Program-made: the position numbers and the translations under genes
Source: Rhizoclosmatium globosum
Taxonomy: Eukaryota; Chytridiomycota; Chytridiomycetes; Chytridiales; Chytriomycetaceae
Assembly: GCA_002104985.1 (NCBI GenBank)
Contig: MCGO01000355.1
Span: 1 to 27,590, forward strand
Direction: 5' to 3'
DNA: 27,590 nucleotides
Notes under the pieces: generated by a model
What the model was told of the DNA's origin: nothing
Databases searched by the model: none
Seen by the model: the letters and a program-made list of their open reading frames with translations, nothing else
In this document: positions 1 through 9,261 of the stretch, in pieces
How positions within the stretch are numbered: the first letter of the stretch is position 1
How the letters are laid out: each line of letters begins with the position of its first letter

Positions 1-411
1 ATTTGGCAACCCGGAACGTTCCTTGTCTTCGAGCTTCCTGTTCCGCCGCAGTCATAAGCGCTGTTCCAGCACCTTTCATTCTTCCTTCCTTGGCTACAAC
101 TACTCGTCCAATCTTAACAATTGTCTTGTCCAGTGGGTATGCAAACACGCGACAGGTTCCAATTGCATTGTTCAGATTCGATGTATCCTCCGAAGAAATA
201 GGAGGAAGTGTTTTGCAATAGCATCATATTCATCTGATTCATTCTCTCGGGAAAAGCCCTAGTATATATCAGAAAACGTTGACAGTATCGTTTGAAAAGA
301 GCAACAAACTTGTTCATCGCAAAAGACAGCGAGGCGGAGGCCAGACACTTTTGGAGTTTGCTCTTTGGAAGTTACAGGAATCACGGTAAAGGCGGGACTT
401 GCAGTTACCAT
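1..411 (-). CDS. GNAT-family N-acetyltransferase, 3'-truncated by the window edge
   Basis: Two exons are visible: 310-411 (34 codons from the ATG at 409-411) and 1-258, separated by a 51-bp intron (259-309, GTTTGT...CTAG). The joined reading runs through LRLAVFCDEQGFSREN and NAIGTCRVFAYPLDKT into VVVAKEGRMKGAGTALM. The last stretch is GNAT motif A, with the RxxGxG acetyl-CoA pyrophosphate loop (RMKGAG), followed by the usual helix. The FCDEQGFS..NE start resembles the small ElaA-like fungal acetyltransferases that have an 'xFVxEQGF' segment near the N-terminus. Substrate is unknown; the fold is known to acetylate small molecules or protein amines. A one-base gap in the TTTT run near 211-214 breaks the frame between AIAK and TLPPISSED; one extra A/T restores it. 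The C-terminus lies beyond position 1. The family call is firm, the exact role is not. Confidence 0.8.
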
Positions 412-884
412 CTGTTCAACTGTCTGCACTAGGTATCAGGGTTTTGAAAACAAAATTGAAACCATTGTCAAATTTTTTCAAACACAGCACAATATAGTGG
501 GTGATATAGTGACTCGTTTAATAATACAAGTAATGAAATCTCGTTACTATCTCTTGTGCTGATTGATTGTTTTTCTGTGAGAAATAGCGGTAACGTCGAA
601 CTAAAAACCTACCAAACGGTTACCAAATGGTGGCAAGGACGCATGAGCTCAAATCAGAATGATATGATCATGGACAAAGATGCTTGTTGGTTTTGGGAAA
701 ATCAGCAACCCATTTTGTTTTGCAGTGTCTCGTTTTGGCACCCGTGATCACCCGCCCCTGAAACGCACCAGCGCTTGCGATCCGAACCAAGTGAGTGTGA
801 TTGAGGAGTAGGGATAGCGAACCGTTTTGCTGAGTCATCGATTAGTGAGCCGCGCACGCACCACGAATCCGGCGGCGTCGTTGA
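412..884. promoter_or_regulatory. Divergent intergenic region between the GNAT gene and the Q-rich gene
   Basis: No reading frame here resembles a protein and none continues the neighbouring genes. The region separates two start codons pointing away from each other (411 on the minus strand, 885 on the plus strand), so it should hold both promoters. I see no convincing TATA box or repeat. An alternative plus-strand start in another frame (ATG at 890, giving MDVDSDLSDVDEELN) lies just inside the gene that follows. Confidence 0.5.
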
Positions 885-3421
885 ATGCGATGGACGTGGA
901 CTCCGATCTCAGCGACGTCGACGAGGAACTCAACTCCGAATGCGCAGCTCAGACAGAACAACTCGTTCCAACAACAACAACAACAACAGCCGCAGCCACC
1001 GCCGAGAAAGGGCTTCTTTGGCTTCGGTCGCAGACAGGACCAGCCACAGCAGCAGCAGCAACAACAACAGATGCAGATGCAGATGCAGGGCTTCCCGCAG
1101 CAGCAGCAGAGCAGCAGCCATACAGCCAGGGCCCGTATCAGCAGCAGCAGCCAGTTCCAACCACAACAACAGCAACAGCTGTACCAACAACAAATGAACT
1201 GGCAGCAACAACCTCAAGGACAGCAGAATTATGCCGATGGCAGATGCAGATGGCCCAGGTACTTCCACTTCCTTTGAGACACACATCAACTCCTAACCCA
1301 ATTACTACTCATTCAGCCCCACGAAAGCCGTGCACAAAAGCGTCTCAGTAACCTCGAAAAGAGACTTAGTATAGAGAAGCGACTTTCACTGGATGGATCT
1401 GGATCAAACGTGCCTCGCTGGAACTCAAATTACACGATGGATTGATTGTCGTGGACGAAGAAGAGCGGTTGAAGCAGCAGCGTCGCCCTCCAAATAATGT
1501 CATTGCTCATCCGCAAGTTCAGAATCATCAAATGATGCAGCAGCAACAGCAACAACAACCAGGAAGCTTTCCTCCCCGATCTGTATCCTCTCCAACGCAG
1601 CCAAACTTTCCTCAGATGGGTATGCCGATGCAACGCCCTCCTCCATCTCAGCCCTACAATCCTCAGATGCAGCAACAGCAGTTTGGAAATCGCCCTCCCA
1701 CTGGAGCTCCAATGATGGGGCCTCCAGGAATGGCTGGACCTCAAATGGGACCTATTAGACCTCAAATGGGACCAGGACCTATGGACCGATGGGACCAGGG
1801 CTATGGGACCGATGGGCCAGGAACTATGGGTCCTATGGGTCCAGGTGTTCCACCACCAATGGAAGTCCGGGCCCCTACCAGGGTCCTCCAAGACAAGGAA
1901 GCTTGAATAGTCAGGGAAGTATGAACAGCCAAAACTTTTCACCGACCCAGCAGCAATTCCAACGTCCTCCTCCACAAATGATGGGTCAACAATACGAAAG
2001 ACCTACCCTTCTCCACAAGGATTCCCTGGCAGTACACCAACACACCACTCAATCAATGATGCCTGTTGGAGCCAGTCGTCCAATGACACAACTTCCACAG
2101 GTTCCAGTGGGTGCTGCTCTGCCAAATATCGTTAGATCAAGTCCAATGATGCTGGATCTGTTTGGCTCTGATCCATCACAACCCGAAGCTGCAGCACCAC
2201 CAGGTCCTCGCGCACCCACCAATGTTGCCGCTTCAACTCCGCCTCTCAAACATCCTGCAACAATTAAAGAGGAAGAATCTCAATTCAAAGAAGCTTCTGA
2301 TGACGAAGACGACATGCGTCAGCCATTCCAACAAAGCAGCAAATTGCTGCATCAGCCGGCGAAGAGTACGATGAAGATGACGACGAATCCATCTCATTCC
2401 TCTCCTATGATGAATTGACCGAAGATAACACGGAATACAACGCAATCGTTGACTATGACTTACTGGATATGATTATGGGTGGCAGTACGGACTATGACGC
2501 TCCTATGCCTCGCGCTTCGCATACCCGAAAAGTCAACTTCAACACTCAAGTTAAAGCTCAGAGTCTTGTACGAGTTCTGAAGGAAGGGGAAGTCCTCCAA
2601 GTCAAGGTGCTGTGGATCCTGACACCGACACTGAGTTTGAAAGCGAAAGTATGGATGAAGCCGAGGACGAGTACGAAGAAGAGGAGGAAGAAGAATGGGA
2701 TGACACTCCGCCAAGTCCTGTTGTCGAAGTACTCACTGTCCACGCGTTGCGACCACCTGTCTACGGCGAGAACGAAGAAGTCCCCGAAGAACACCTGATG
2801 CTCCCCCCAGAGATCACTCCTCGCGGCGTCTCGTTAAAAATGGACTCAAGCACCCTCACGGGATCCGAAGTCTCAAGCCCAGACGAACTAACACCTCTCG
2901 GAACCGCGCCGCCTCCAGACGTCACCGCCAACTCCACAGCCACAAGCACAGACGACACAAGCCCCACCGACTCAACCCCAACAGCCAGTCCCCGCAAAAA
3001 AGTCCGACACGTCCAAATCCAGACCCGCGGTGCAACAATGAAACACCAGCAAACCATGACGGACTTGACCATGGCAACCGACCTTGGCGACGGGTTCTCT
3101 GAAATGGCGGACCTGCTGACTGGAGCCGGTGCCGCACCTGATCCACGCGTTACAACTCTTGAAGCGGCGAAATCGGACGTTGAGAGAGAAAACGCGGCTT
3201 TGAGGGAGACGATTGCGCAGTTGCAGGCGGCTGCGGCTATTGCTGCTAGTGAACGGGAGGAGGCGCAAGCTAGGTATGAAACTGCTGGAGTTCAAGCTTC
3301 GAGACGGATTAAGGAGCTGGTGAATGAGAAAACTACGATGGAGGTTGAGATGGATGCGCTTCGAGTCCAGGTGAAGGGTTTGGAAGATTTGGTCAACAAG
3401 TGGACTATGGATGAAGTATAG
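885..3421 (+). CDS. Large Q-rich / collagen-like / acidic coiled-coil protein, frame broken repeatedly
   Basis: No family recognised. Joined across frame breaks the product is roughly 820 residues. It starts with a polyglutamine block containing PPPRKGFFGFGRRQDQP, then a charged helix (EKRLSIEKRLSLDG), Q/P-rich and GPM collagen-like repeats, a very acidic stretch (AGEEYDEDDDESISFLSYDE, later EDEYEEEEEEEWDD), an S/T/P-rich linker, a basic patch (SPRKKVRHVQIQTR) and a C-terminal coiled coil of about 90 residues ending NKWTMDEV. A 58-bp intron (1259-1316, GTACTT...TTCAG with CTAAC branch point) is supported because MQMAQ joins PHESRAQKRL across it. Frame changes fall near 1105, 1160, 1240, 1440, 1790-1820, 1862, 2343 and 2565. 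Most are one-base losses at homopolymers, for example ATGGAAGT where ATGGGAAGT keeps MGSPGPYQG going. The start is uncertain: 885 keeps the polyQ frame, 890 gives an acidic N-terminus. A cytoskeletal or nuclear scaffold role is a guess from composition only. Confidence 0.6.
969..1225 (+). repeat. CAG/CAA microsatellite encoding polyglutamine
   Basis: Runs of CAA and CAG codons with short interruptions (RKGFFGFGRRQD, repeated QM, NWQQQPQG). The antisense strand is open as a leucine-rich frame only because CAG reads CTG in reverse. At least two frame changes occur inside this run (between GFPQQQQ and QQPYSQGPYQQQQ, and back to QFQPQQQQQLYQQQ), as expected of a tract prone to slippage or miscalling. 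Confidence 0.75.
1767..1855 (+). repeat. GPM collagen-like repeat with lost G residues
   Basis: The DNA repeats CCAGGACCTATGG / ACCGATGGGACCAGG / GCTATGGGACCGATGGG / CCAGGAACTATGGG. If one G is restored at each of three shortened G runs, it reads as a clean GPGPMGPMGPGxMGPMGPG array. As written, the three losses cancel to keep the overall frame but scramble about 15 residues (PMDRWDQGYGTDGPG). Confidence 0.65.
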
Positions 3422-3599
3422 TTCGGAAAAGAGGGGGTTAGAGTAATTTGGTTGTTGTGTAGATTTATTCATTTTTTTCGTTTCGTCTCTGGTTTAGATT
3501 AACTGTACCGTTTTTGTTGTTGTTCTTGGAAATAATGATAAATATCAAATTGAAGGGGTCAATTTTATCTTAGCATTATCGGCCAACTCACCAGATCTC

Positions 3600-4572
3600 C
3601 AGTGTTATGGAAGCATCTGCAACTGGAAGCCTGTTTGATTGTGCGTTGCTGTCGGTTTTGGAATTTAAAACAATCTCATTGCAGGGCAGATTCCTGTACC
3701 TGTTGAGATTATGTCAGAAATAATCAGCTCTGTTAACTTTTTCCAGTCGATCAGGGGAGTCATTAGAGCTTTGCAGATATTCGAAGGATTTTGAAGGACT
3801 TTGAAGTTCCTTTTGAAGTTCCTTGGAACTTGGTTTTCCTGCTGGATTTTCAATATCCAAGGAACTTCACAACCCAAAGCCAGCGGATTTTCAAGTTCCA
3901 CCAACCTATGCATCTTGACTGTGGCGACCTGCAAATAATAAATAATGAGGTTTGTCCTTCCCTCAATTTTTGTATTGAGGCAGGTAAGGGGCGGGAACGG
4001 GGAACAAGGAGATATTGCCTTCTTCAGACAAAGAGTGATTGTTGTAGGATTGCTTGCAAGAGGACTGTGCACTTTAAAGCTGTCCATCTGGATTAAGATT
4101 GAGAGAAGAGGTATTTATTTGGGTTTCTTTCAAGTTCCTTCTCAAATTCCGTCCAAAATCCAGCTCAGACCCTGGAGCTTCATTCTCCATACAAAATTGA
4201 CAGGATTTTCGAGGATTTTGGCTGTTCCTGGATTTCAGAGGAACTTGATGGAACTTGGTCAAAAAAACTCGAATATCTGCAAAGAAACTGAAAATCCACT
4301 GGATTTTGAAGTTCCAGCAGATTTTGAAGGAAATCAAAGAAACTTCGAATATCTGCAAAGCTCTATTGCGCTTGCATTCCTGATCAACATATTGGGAGGC
4401 AATATTGCCTGATTATTCCAAAAGACAGTCCACTCCAACGAGGACTCATCGAAGGATCTCTTGAAATTATTGAGATATTATTCATGTTTCCAATCGGGCT
4501 TGGTGCGCTTATGTTTCTGTCCTGCTTGTTTGTCTTCAAGTCGAAACTGAGGCTGTCTAGAAAATCACTGTA
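3600..4572 (+). pseudogene. Decayed C-terminal copy of a DHA2-type MFS transporter, split by a mobile element
   Basis: Fragments match the 3' end of the MFS gene at 7360-9185 in order. Near 3600-3660 is a degraded counterpart of the ENAATWKQII segment. Next comes VGFGI, an in-frame TAA (3666-3668), then NNLIAGQIPVPVEIMSEIIS and SVNFFQSIRGVI up to 3763. After the inserted element (3766-4363) the frame resumes as IALAFLINILGGNIA and meets TGA at 4410. The loop that carries NATLTLIDGASPD in the near-complete copy is missing. The end is SPLQRGLIEGSLEIIEILFM and GLGALMFLSCLFVFKSK, closing with TAA at 4570-4572. The N-terminal two thirds are absent. Stop codons, a missing loop and the insertion make it non-functional. 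Confidence 0.85.
3766..4363. mobile_element. MITE-like element, 598 bp, 21-bp TIRs, TA target duplication
   Basis: The first 21 bases (3766-3786, starting GAGCTTTGCAGATATTCG) are the exact reverse complement of the last 21 (4343-4363). TA flanks both ends (3764-3765 and 4364-4365). Removing the element and one TA rejoins the host reading frame of the transporter remnant (GVI|IALAF), which fixes the boundaries. Longer subterminal regions are imperfectly inverted and rich in GTTCC/GGAAC and GGATTTT motifs, and an internal copy of the TIR core lies at 4270-4284. No frame inside encodes a transposase, so this is non-autonomous. TA duplication points to the Tc1/mariner (or Stowaway-like) superfamily; that assignment is inferred from the target site alone. 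Confidence 0.88.
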
Positions 4573-4641
4573 AAAACAGGTATTCTTTTCTTATTGAAGA
4601 ATTTATTTTCAACTGAATATATTGATAGGTACAATTCATTA

Positions 4642-5693
4642 TCACTCTTTCATCAAGCCAACGAGCTCATGAGTCTGAGGAAGGAAATATGCAAGTGTGC
4701 GTTTCGTGTAATACAACGAATCCAACTCCAAGTTGTCAATGATATCCTCCAATAGATGTGCCTGACCCGCCGCCATCCCACCAGTTGGTTCCACTTGAGC
4801 ATTTACAACATGAACGTGAAAATGGTAATAAGAGGGCTGTCATAAACGTATTAGGTTGATAGGAGTTCCTTAACCACTCACTTGATAATGCACAAACAAT
4901 CTTAATCCATTCGCAGAAATCCCATATCGCTCCTTCACAAGCATTTCAACAGCGCCTTTTACCTTCTTCAAAAACGATACATTGGAGCCTCTCAAATCCC
5001 TCAAACTTTTCAACTTCTCGCCATCCGCAGCAATCACGAGCAAGTACAAATTCGCAATAGTACGCTGATCCCATTTACTATCCGGCAAAATAACAAACCC
5101 ATCCGCTCCTTCCTCAGAATACAACAAATCCTCCACTTCAGCCTCACGTTTGACAATTTTGTCGATCCAACTGGTGCGAGCCTTTGGAATCGCATCAATA
5201 TACGTTTTGACGACTGTATTGTACTTTTCCGGTGTCTCGAGAATTTTGACGAAGGGAACGGAGACGTACTTTCGAATGTGAGTCAACGTGCAAGGGTGAA
5301 TGAACTGAAGCTTGTGCGTCGAGTCAAAGCGAGCAAGGTATCTCAAGTAGATGTCGTTTTCTGCAATGACATCCGTTGAAGGGTTCACTGGGGCAGCTGT
5401 GATAAATGCGTGGTCAGCTTCAGTGTATGCAGACTTGTCGGCCATTGCGATTGAGAACGCGGAGGGATTCAGCGCAATCTTTTCAGTGCAGAAAGCGATG
5501 AGGTAATCGACGTCGGAATTTGCGCGAGTGGAGTCGAATGCGTTGATTTCGTCTGGTTTGCCGATTAGAAGTTGGAGGTGTTACCAGGCCCAGTACCTTG
5601 AGACAATGATGTCAGCAACAATCCCGTGCTCTTGCTTGTAGTTGATTCATAGAGAGGCAACAGGACGTGGAGGGATGAGAGATTGGTCGCCAT
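4642..5693 (-). CDS. DCS1: Scavenger mRNA decapping enzyme DcpS (HIT family)
   Basis: The product hydrolyses m7GpppN caps left after 3'-5' mRNA decay. Exon 1 is 4882-5693 (ATG at 5691-5693), exon 2 is 4642-4836, and the intron is 45 bp (4837-4881, GTGAGT...ACAG), phase 0. Diagnostic segments in order are ENDIYLRYLARFD, GFVILPDSKWDQRT, SLRDLRGSNVSFL and RLFVHYQPSYYHFHVHV. The last contains the HIT histidine triad HxHxH at about residues 276-280, split from VHYQ by the intron. The end is RTLAYFLPQTHELVGLMKE. Total length is about 335 residues, close to the 337 of human DCPS. One base is missing at 5570-5571 (AACTT where AACCTT is needed), causing a stop between GNTSN and LLIGKPDE. With a conserved body and triad, I take this as a sequence error or a very recent lesion. 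The start lies about 50 bp from a long inverted repeat. Confidence 0.9.
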
Positions 5694-5741
5694 TCTTGGA
5701 TCTTTCTGTGTGAACTTTTTTTGTAACCCGCTTTTAAGATT

Positions 5742-5938
5742 ACAGCTGATTGCAAAAAGAATGATCCACCCCCTATTTTTAGGTGTGAAAATGTGCAATA
5801 AAACAGATGGAAAGTGAATGGAAAAAGCCTCATCTCCAATTGGAAAACCGTTGGATTTCGAATGAAAAGCTTGCACAGATTTGTGGCTTGGGCAACATGT
5901 GATACGCTGCATGCTCTGTGGATGCTGCATGCCCTGCC
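5742..5938. repeat. Left arm of a long inverted repeat
   Basis: This arm (197 bp) is the reverse complement of 6230-6408 with one mismatch (near 5892) plus an 18-bp local duplication at about 5915-5932, where GCTGCATGC occurs twice. It starts about 50 bp upstream of the DcpS start codon, so it occupies that gene's promoter or leader. Open frames within it mirror each other in the two arms and do not resemble any protein I know. Confidence 0.9.
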
Positions 5939-6229
5939 TTACACGAGGCTAAATTTTTAATTACGAGCAATTACAAAGAAAGTGAGTAAACGTTGATAAG
6001 AACACTGCTCAATCCAAGTAGTTGGTTGTTTCCCAATAACTGCGTCCACTATCTTGACAAGATTGCTTACTCTCTACTATCAAATTATGGACAAGATGAA
6101 TAGAAATCAAGGCATTTCAGAGCCCTGAATCGTGTGAATGAGTGACTAATGTCTTTACTGTAGGTCATTGGCGTCAATTTGAAGCAAACGCGTCAAAATG
6201 TGATACATAAAGACAATGCACGCAGCAGT
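5939..6229. other. Spacer of the inverted repeat
   Basis: 291 bp of AT-rich sequence between the arms. I see no coding frame, no terminal repeats of its own and no RNA gene. Confidence 0.6.
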
Positions 6230-6408
6230 GGCAGGGCATGCAGCGTATCACATGTTGTCCAAGCCACAAATCTGTGCAAGCTTTTCATTCGAAATCCAAC
6301 GGTTTTCCAATTGGAGATGAGGCTTTTTCCATTCACTTTCCATCTGTTTTATTGCACATTTTCACACCTAAAAATAGGGGGTGGATCATTCTTTTTGCAA
6401 TCAGCTGT
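6230..6408. repeat. Right arm of the long inverted repeat
   Basis: 179 bp matching 5742-5938 in reverse complement, beginning GGCAGGGCATGC and ending CAATCAGCTGT. No clear target-site duplication flanks the whole 667-bp structure, so it could be a fold-back element or a local inverted duplication. It ends about 100 bp before the second transporter remnant. Confidence 0.9.
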
Positions 6409-6504
6409 AAACAACGATTTATCAGGATTACAGAAAAATGTTAATACGGAGAGTACTTTATCTCAAGTATTCATCTGAACTCTAGTGTTCAGTGTTCTAC
6501 AGCG

Positions 6505-7101
6505 TGGCTGGCCAAAACAATCGGCAGTCATTGTTATGATAGGATCTGGGTTGATGTCAACCATGAATGAGTCTGCTGAAAATTGGAAACAGATCATTTA
6601 TTGCTTGATTGCTGGTAATGTTTAAAATGCCTGTGTCCTCAACTTAAGAACCTTTGACACGTGTGTCGGCGTTGGGTTTGCCATTCAAAGCAACATTATT
6701 GCTGGACAAGTCACGGTTCCAGTTGAAATGCTGTCGGTGATGACCAGTTCCGTCAACTTTTTCCAATCGATTGTTGGAGTAATTGGACTGGCTGTTTGTT
6801 CCGCCTATGTGAATAACAGGCTTGGAGACAACCACTTGTGGAATTCAACACAACTTTGACTCTGCCAGAAGGAATCCCAGTCTCGATCATTTTTCAACAT
6901 CCTTCCACACTTCACAACCTTTCCATCATTCAAGATGGCAGTACAATCCAGCAAGCGTTGATTCGTGGGTACTTGGAAACATTGAAGGCTATTTTTATGT
7001 TCCCTGTTGGTCTGGGCGCTTTGATGCTTATTTCGTGCATGTTTGTTACTATGGCAAGGTTGCCAGTCAATAAAACAAAGAAGTCCGCCGTTGAGGCGTA
7101 A
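6505..7101 (+). pseudogene. Second truncated DHA2-type MFS transporter copy
   Basis: Begins around 6505 with WPKQSAVIVMIGSGLMSTMN and ESAENWKQIIYCLIAG, equivalent to the SAIILMIGSGLMTTMDE segment of the near-complete gene. The intron position after LIAG is conserved (donor GTAATG), but the acceptor has decayed to ACG before VGVGFAIQSNIIAGQVTVP. Reading continues SVNFFQSIVGVIGLAVCSAY to about 6832, where a one-base loss shifts the frame. It then resumes EFNTTLTLPEGIPVS and QALIRGYLETLKAIFMFPVG, ending at TAA 7099-7101. All N-terminal helices are missing; the inverted repeat lies just upstream, so that rearrangement may have removed them. It resembles the near-complete copy more than the 3600-4572 remnant does. 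Confidence 0.8.
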
Positions 7102-7359
7102 TGGGCTTGAATATGCTTGTGAGTGTGTATGTATGGTGGATAGTGATCACAGAAATTTCAAATTTGTAATGATTGTGTGGATATCAAATGCATGGACGTG
7201 AATTCGTCAGCTATATGGGACAAGTCTCTATTTTTGGGGGGTTGAAATTGTTTGATGCCGACTTCGGCGATTTTAATTCGAAAACACTTCTGAAAAAGAA
7301 TAAAAACCTCTTCAGTTCCCTCCGAACCACTCCATCAATCTCAGTACCAAATTAAAATC
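7102..7359 (+). promoter_or_regulatory. Upstream region of the near-complete MFS gene
   Basis: AT-rich, no convincing frame. AATAAAAACC at about 7299 lies some 60 bp before the ATG and could act as a TATA-like element; this is weak evidence. Confidence 0.35.
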
Positions 7360-9185
7360 ATGACTGAATCTCGTCAACAAAACTCGAGCCCAGAGTTTCT
7401 CGTTACAGATACATCCTCAACTCAATCCCTCCCCAAGTCGGACAAGTTCGTCATTGTCGATGCAAACCCTGCTCCATTGCTTACAACACTAGAATTCGTT
7501 CTAGTCTTTATTGGACTTGCCCTCGCTGTGTTCCTTGCTGCTTTAGACCAGGTGATTTCCGTAATGACACGCCCCATTCTTTCAAGCTCACTAACACATC
7601 ACAGACAATCGTCGCCGTCGCCCTCCAAGCTATCGCCAATGAATTCCAGTCCTTGGACCAAATCAACTGGATCGGCACTGGATACTTCCTGACTGCAACA
7701 GCCTTCATCCCAGTGTACGGCCAACTCGCCGACATTTTCGGTCGTAAATCCATTTTCCTTCTCGCGATCGGGATCTTTGAGCTCGGATCTCTTTTGTGTG
7801 GTGTTGCAACGTCCATGAATATGTTGATTGCTGCACGTGCGATTGCGGGTGTGGGTGGAAGTGGAATCTTTTCGTTGGCGATTATCATTATTTCGGATTT
7901 GACGAGTGTGAGAGATCGTGGAAAGTATCTTGGTCTTATTGGTGTTCTGTTGCTGGACCTCTTCTTGGTGGTGTCTTTGTCGATCATGTTACATGGCGTT
8001 GGGTCTTCTACATCAACTTGCCAATTGGTGCTTTTACCGTCGGTGTCATTGTTGCATTCTTGAAGTTGAGAAAGATTGGAAGTGGAAGCTTGATGGAGTC
8101 GTTCAAAAAGGTGGATGTGTTGGGAACAGTGTTGCTCGTTGCTTCAGTTATTTGTCTCTTGATTCCCATTCAGGGAGGAGGTTCACAGTATGCATGGAAC
8201 TCTCCTCTCGTCATCACTTTGTTTGGTAAGTTTTAAGCAATTCAGGATGAGTGTGTCTAACATCTGTCTGTAGTTATTGGATTCATTCTCCTCATTGCAT
8301 TCCTCTACGTTGAAGGATGGGTAGCCACCAACCCAGTCTTGTCGTTTGAGCTTTTCAAGAACTATAAAGTTCTGGCTGTCTTTGCTTCTACCTTTTTCTT
8401 GGGCTGCGCGTTCTTTATCCTCGTCTTCTACTCCCCATTGTGGTTCCAAATTGTTTTGGGTTCCACTGCCACTGATGCTGGAGTTCGCACGATTCCACTT
8501 ATCATGGGTCTTGTCATCTTCTCTATCGCAACTGGAGTTGTCGTCACAACCACGGGATTGTTTTTCTTCTTCTTACCGGCCTCTGCTATCATTTTGATGA
8601 TTGGATCTGGTTTGATGACCACTATGGATGAAAATGCAGCCACTTGGAAGCAAATTATTTACTTGCTTATTGCCGGTACGTCTCTTTAAGATGCCATTGT
8701 AGTTGAAAGTATAACTAAAACATGGCAAATCTACAGGTGTTGGAGTCGGTTGTGGTATTCAAACCAACTTGATCGCCGGACAAGTTTCCGTTCCTGCTGA
8801 GATGGTCTCTATTATCACCTCTACCACAAACTTTTTCCAATCCATTGCCATTGGTGCAGTTATTGGAATCGCCATCTGTTCTTCTTTGTTCAACAACAAC
8901 TTAGCTGGTAATATCGCAAGTGCTCTCGTGCAATATAACGCAACTTTGACTTTGATCGACGGAGCCTCTCCGGACATTATCTTCAAAGACTCGTCTTCTA
9001 TCCACAACTCAGCCTTGGTTCCACACGATAGTCCACTTCAACAAGCTTTGATTCATGGATACTTGGAAACTCTCCGAACACTCTTCTACCTTCCGATCGG
9101 ATTCGGAGCGTGTATGCTTGTTTCCTGTATGTTTGTGACGAAGGAGAGACTTCCAAAGGGCGCTGAAATGGCCATGGGTGCTTGA
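7360..9185 (+). CDS. DHA2-type (14-helix) MFS drug:H+ antiporter-like transporter, one frame break
   Basis: A plasma or vacuolar membrane efflux protein by family. Exons are 7360-7551, 7605-8225, 8274-8675 and 8737-9185, with introns of 53, 48 and 61 bp. About 554 codons when joined. Family signatures are FLAALDQTIVAVALQAI (helix 1), GYFLTATAFIPVYGQLADIF followed by GRKS (motif A loop), ARAIAGVGGSGIFS, and GPLLGGVFVDHVTWRWVFYI with NLPIG after it. There is a soluble N-terminal tail of about 40 residues. The break is near 7950: RGKYLGLIGV is followed, in the next frame, by VAGPLLGG. Relatives usually have about eight or nine residues between those blocks, so a 16-bp deletion between CTGTT repeats is as likely as a single lost base. 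All splice sites and the rest of the frame are clean. It is either the live member of the local family or a newly broken one. Confidence 0.85.
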
Positions 9186-9261
9186 TTTAATTTAGCTTTT
9201 ACTGCATTTTGTTTGATTCATATTCAACAAGTTGACAATATTTATAAATGTGCTGCCTCAT

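Noticed and set aside
930..1289. Long leucine-rich minus-strand open frame
   Set aside because: Antisense of CAG/CAA repeats reads as CTG/TTG leucine codons; it has no other protein-like features.
1430..1975. 181-residue minus-strand open frame
   Set aside because: Antisense shadow of the Q/P/G-rich coding sequence; composition (Trp, His, Arg runs) follows from the complement of GGNCCN repeats.
885..3421. Programmed -1 frameshifting as an explanation of the repeated frame changes
   Set aside because: No consistent slippery heptamer or downstream structure at the sites, the events are too many, and neighbouring repeat units show simple missing bases.
3945..4412. 155-residue frame inside the MITE
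   Set aside because: No DDE/D motif or helix-turn-helix pattern, and it runs across the element's right end into the host sequence; not a transposase.
5565..6478. Matching open frames in the two inverted-repeat arms
   Set aside because: They are the same repeat read on opposite strands; the frame leaves DcpS exon 1 or ends in unrelated sequence, with no recognisable domain.
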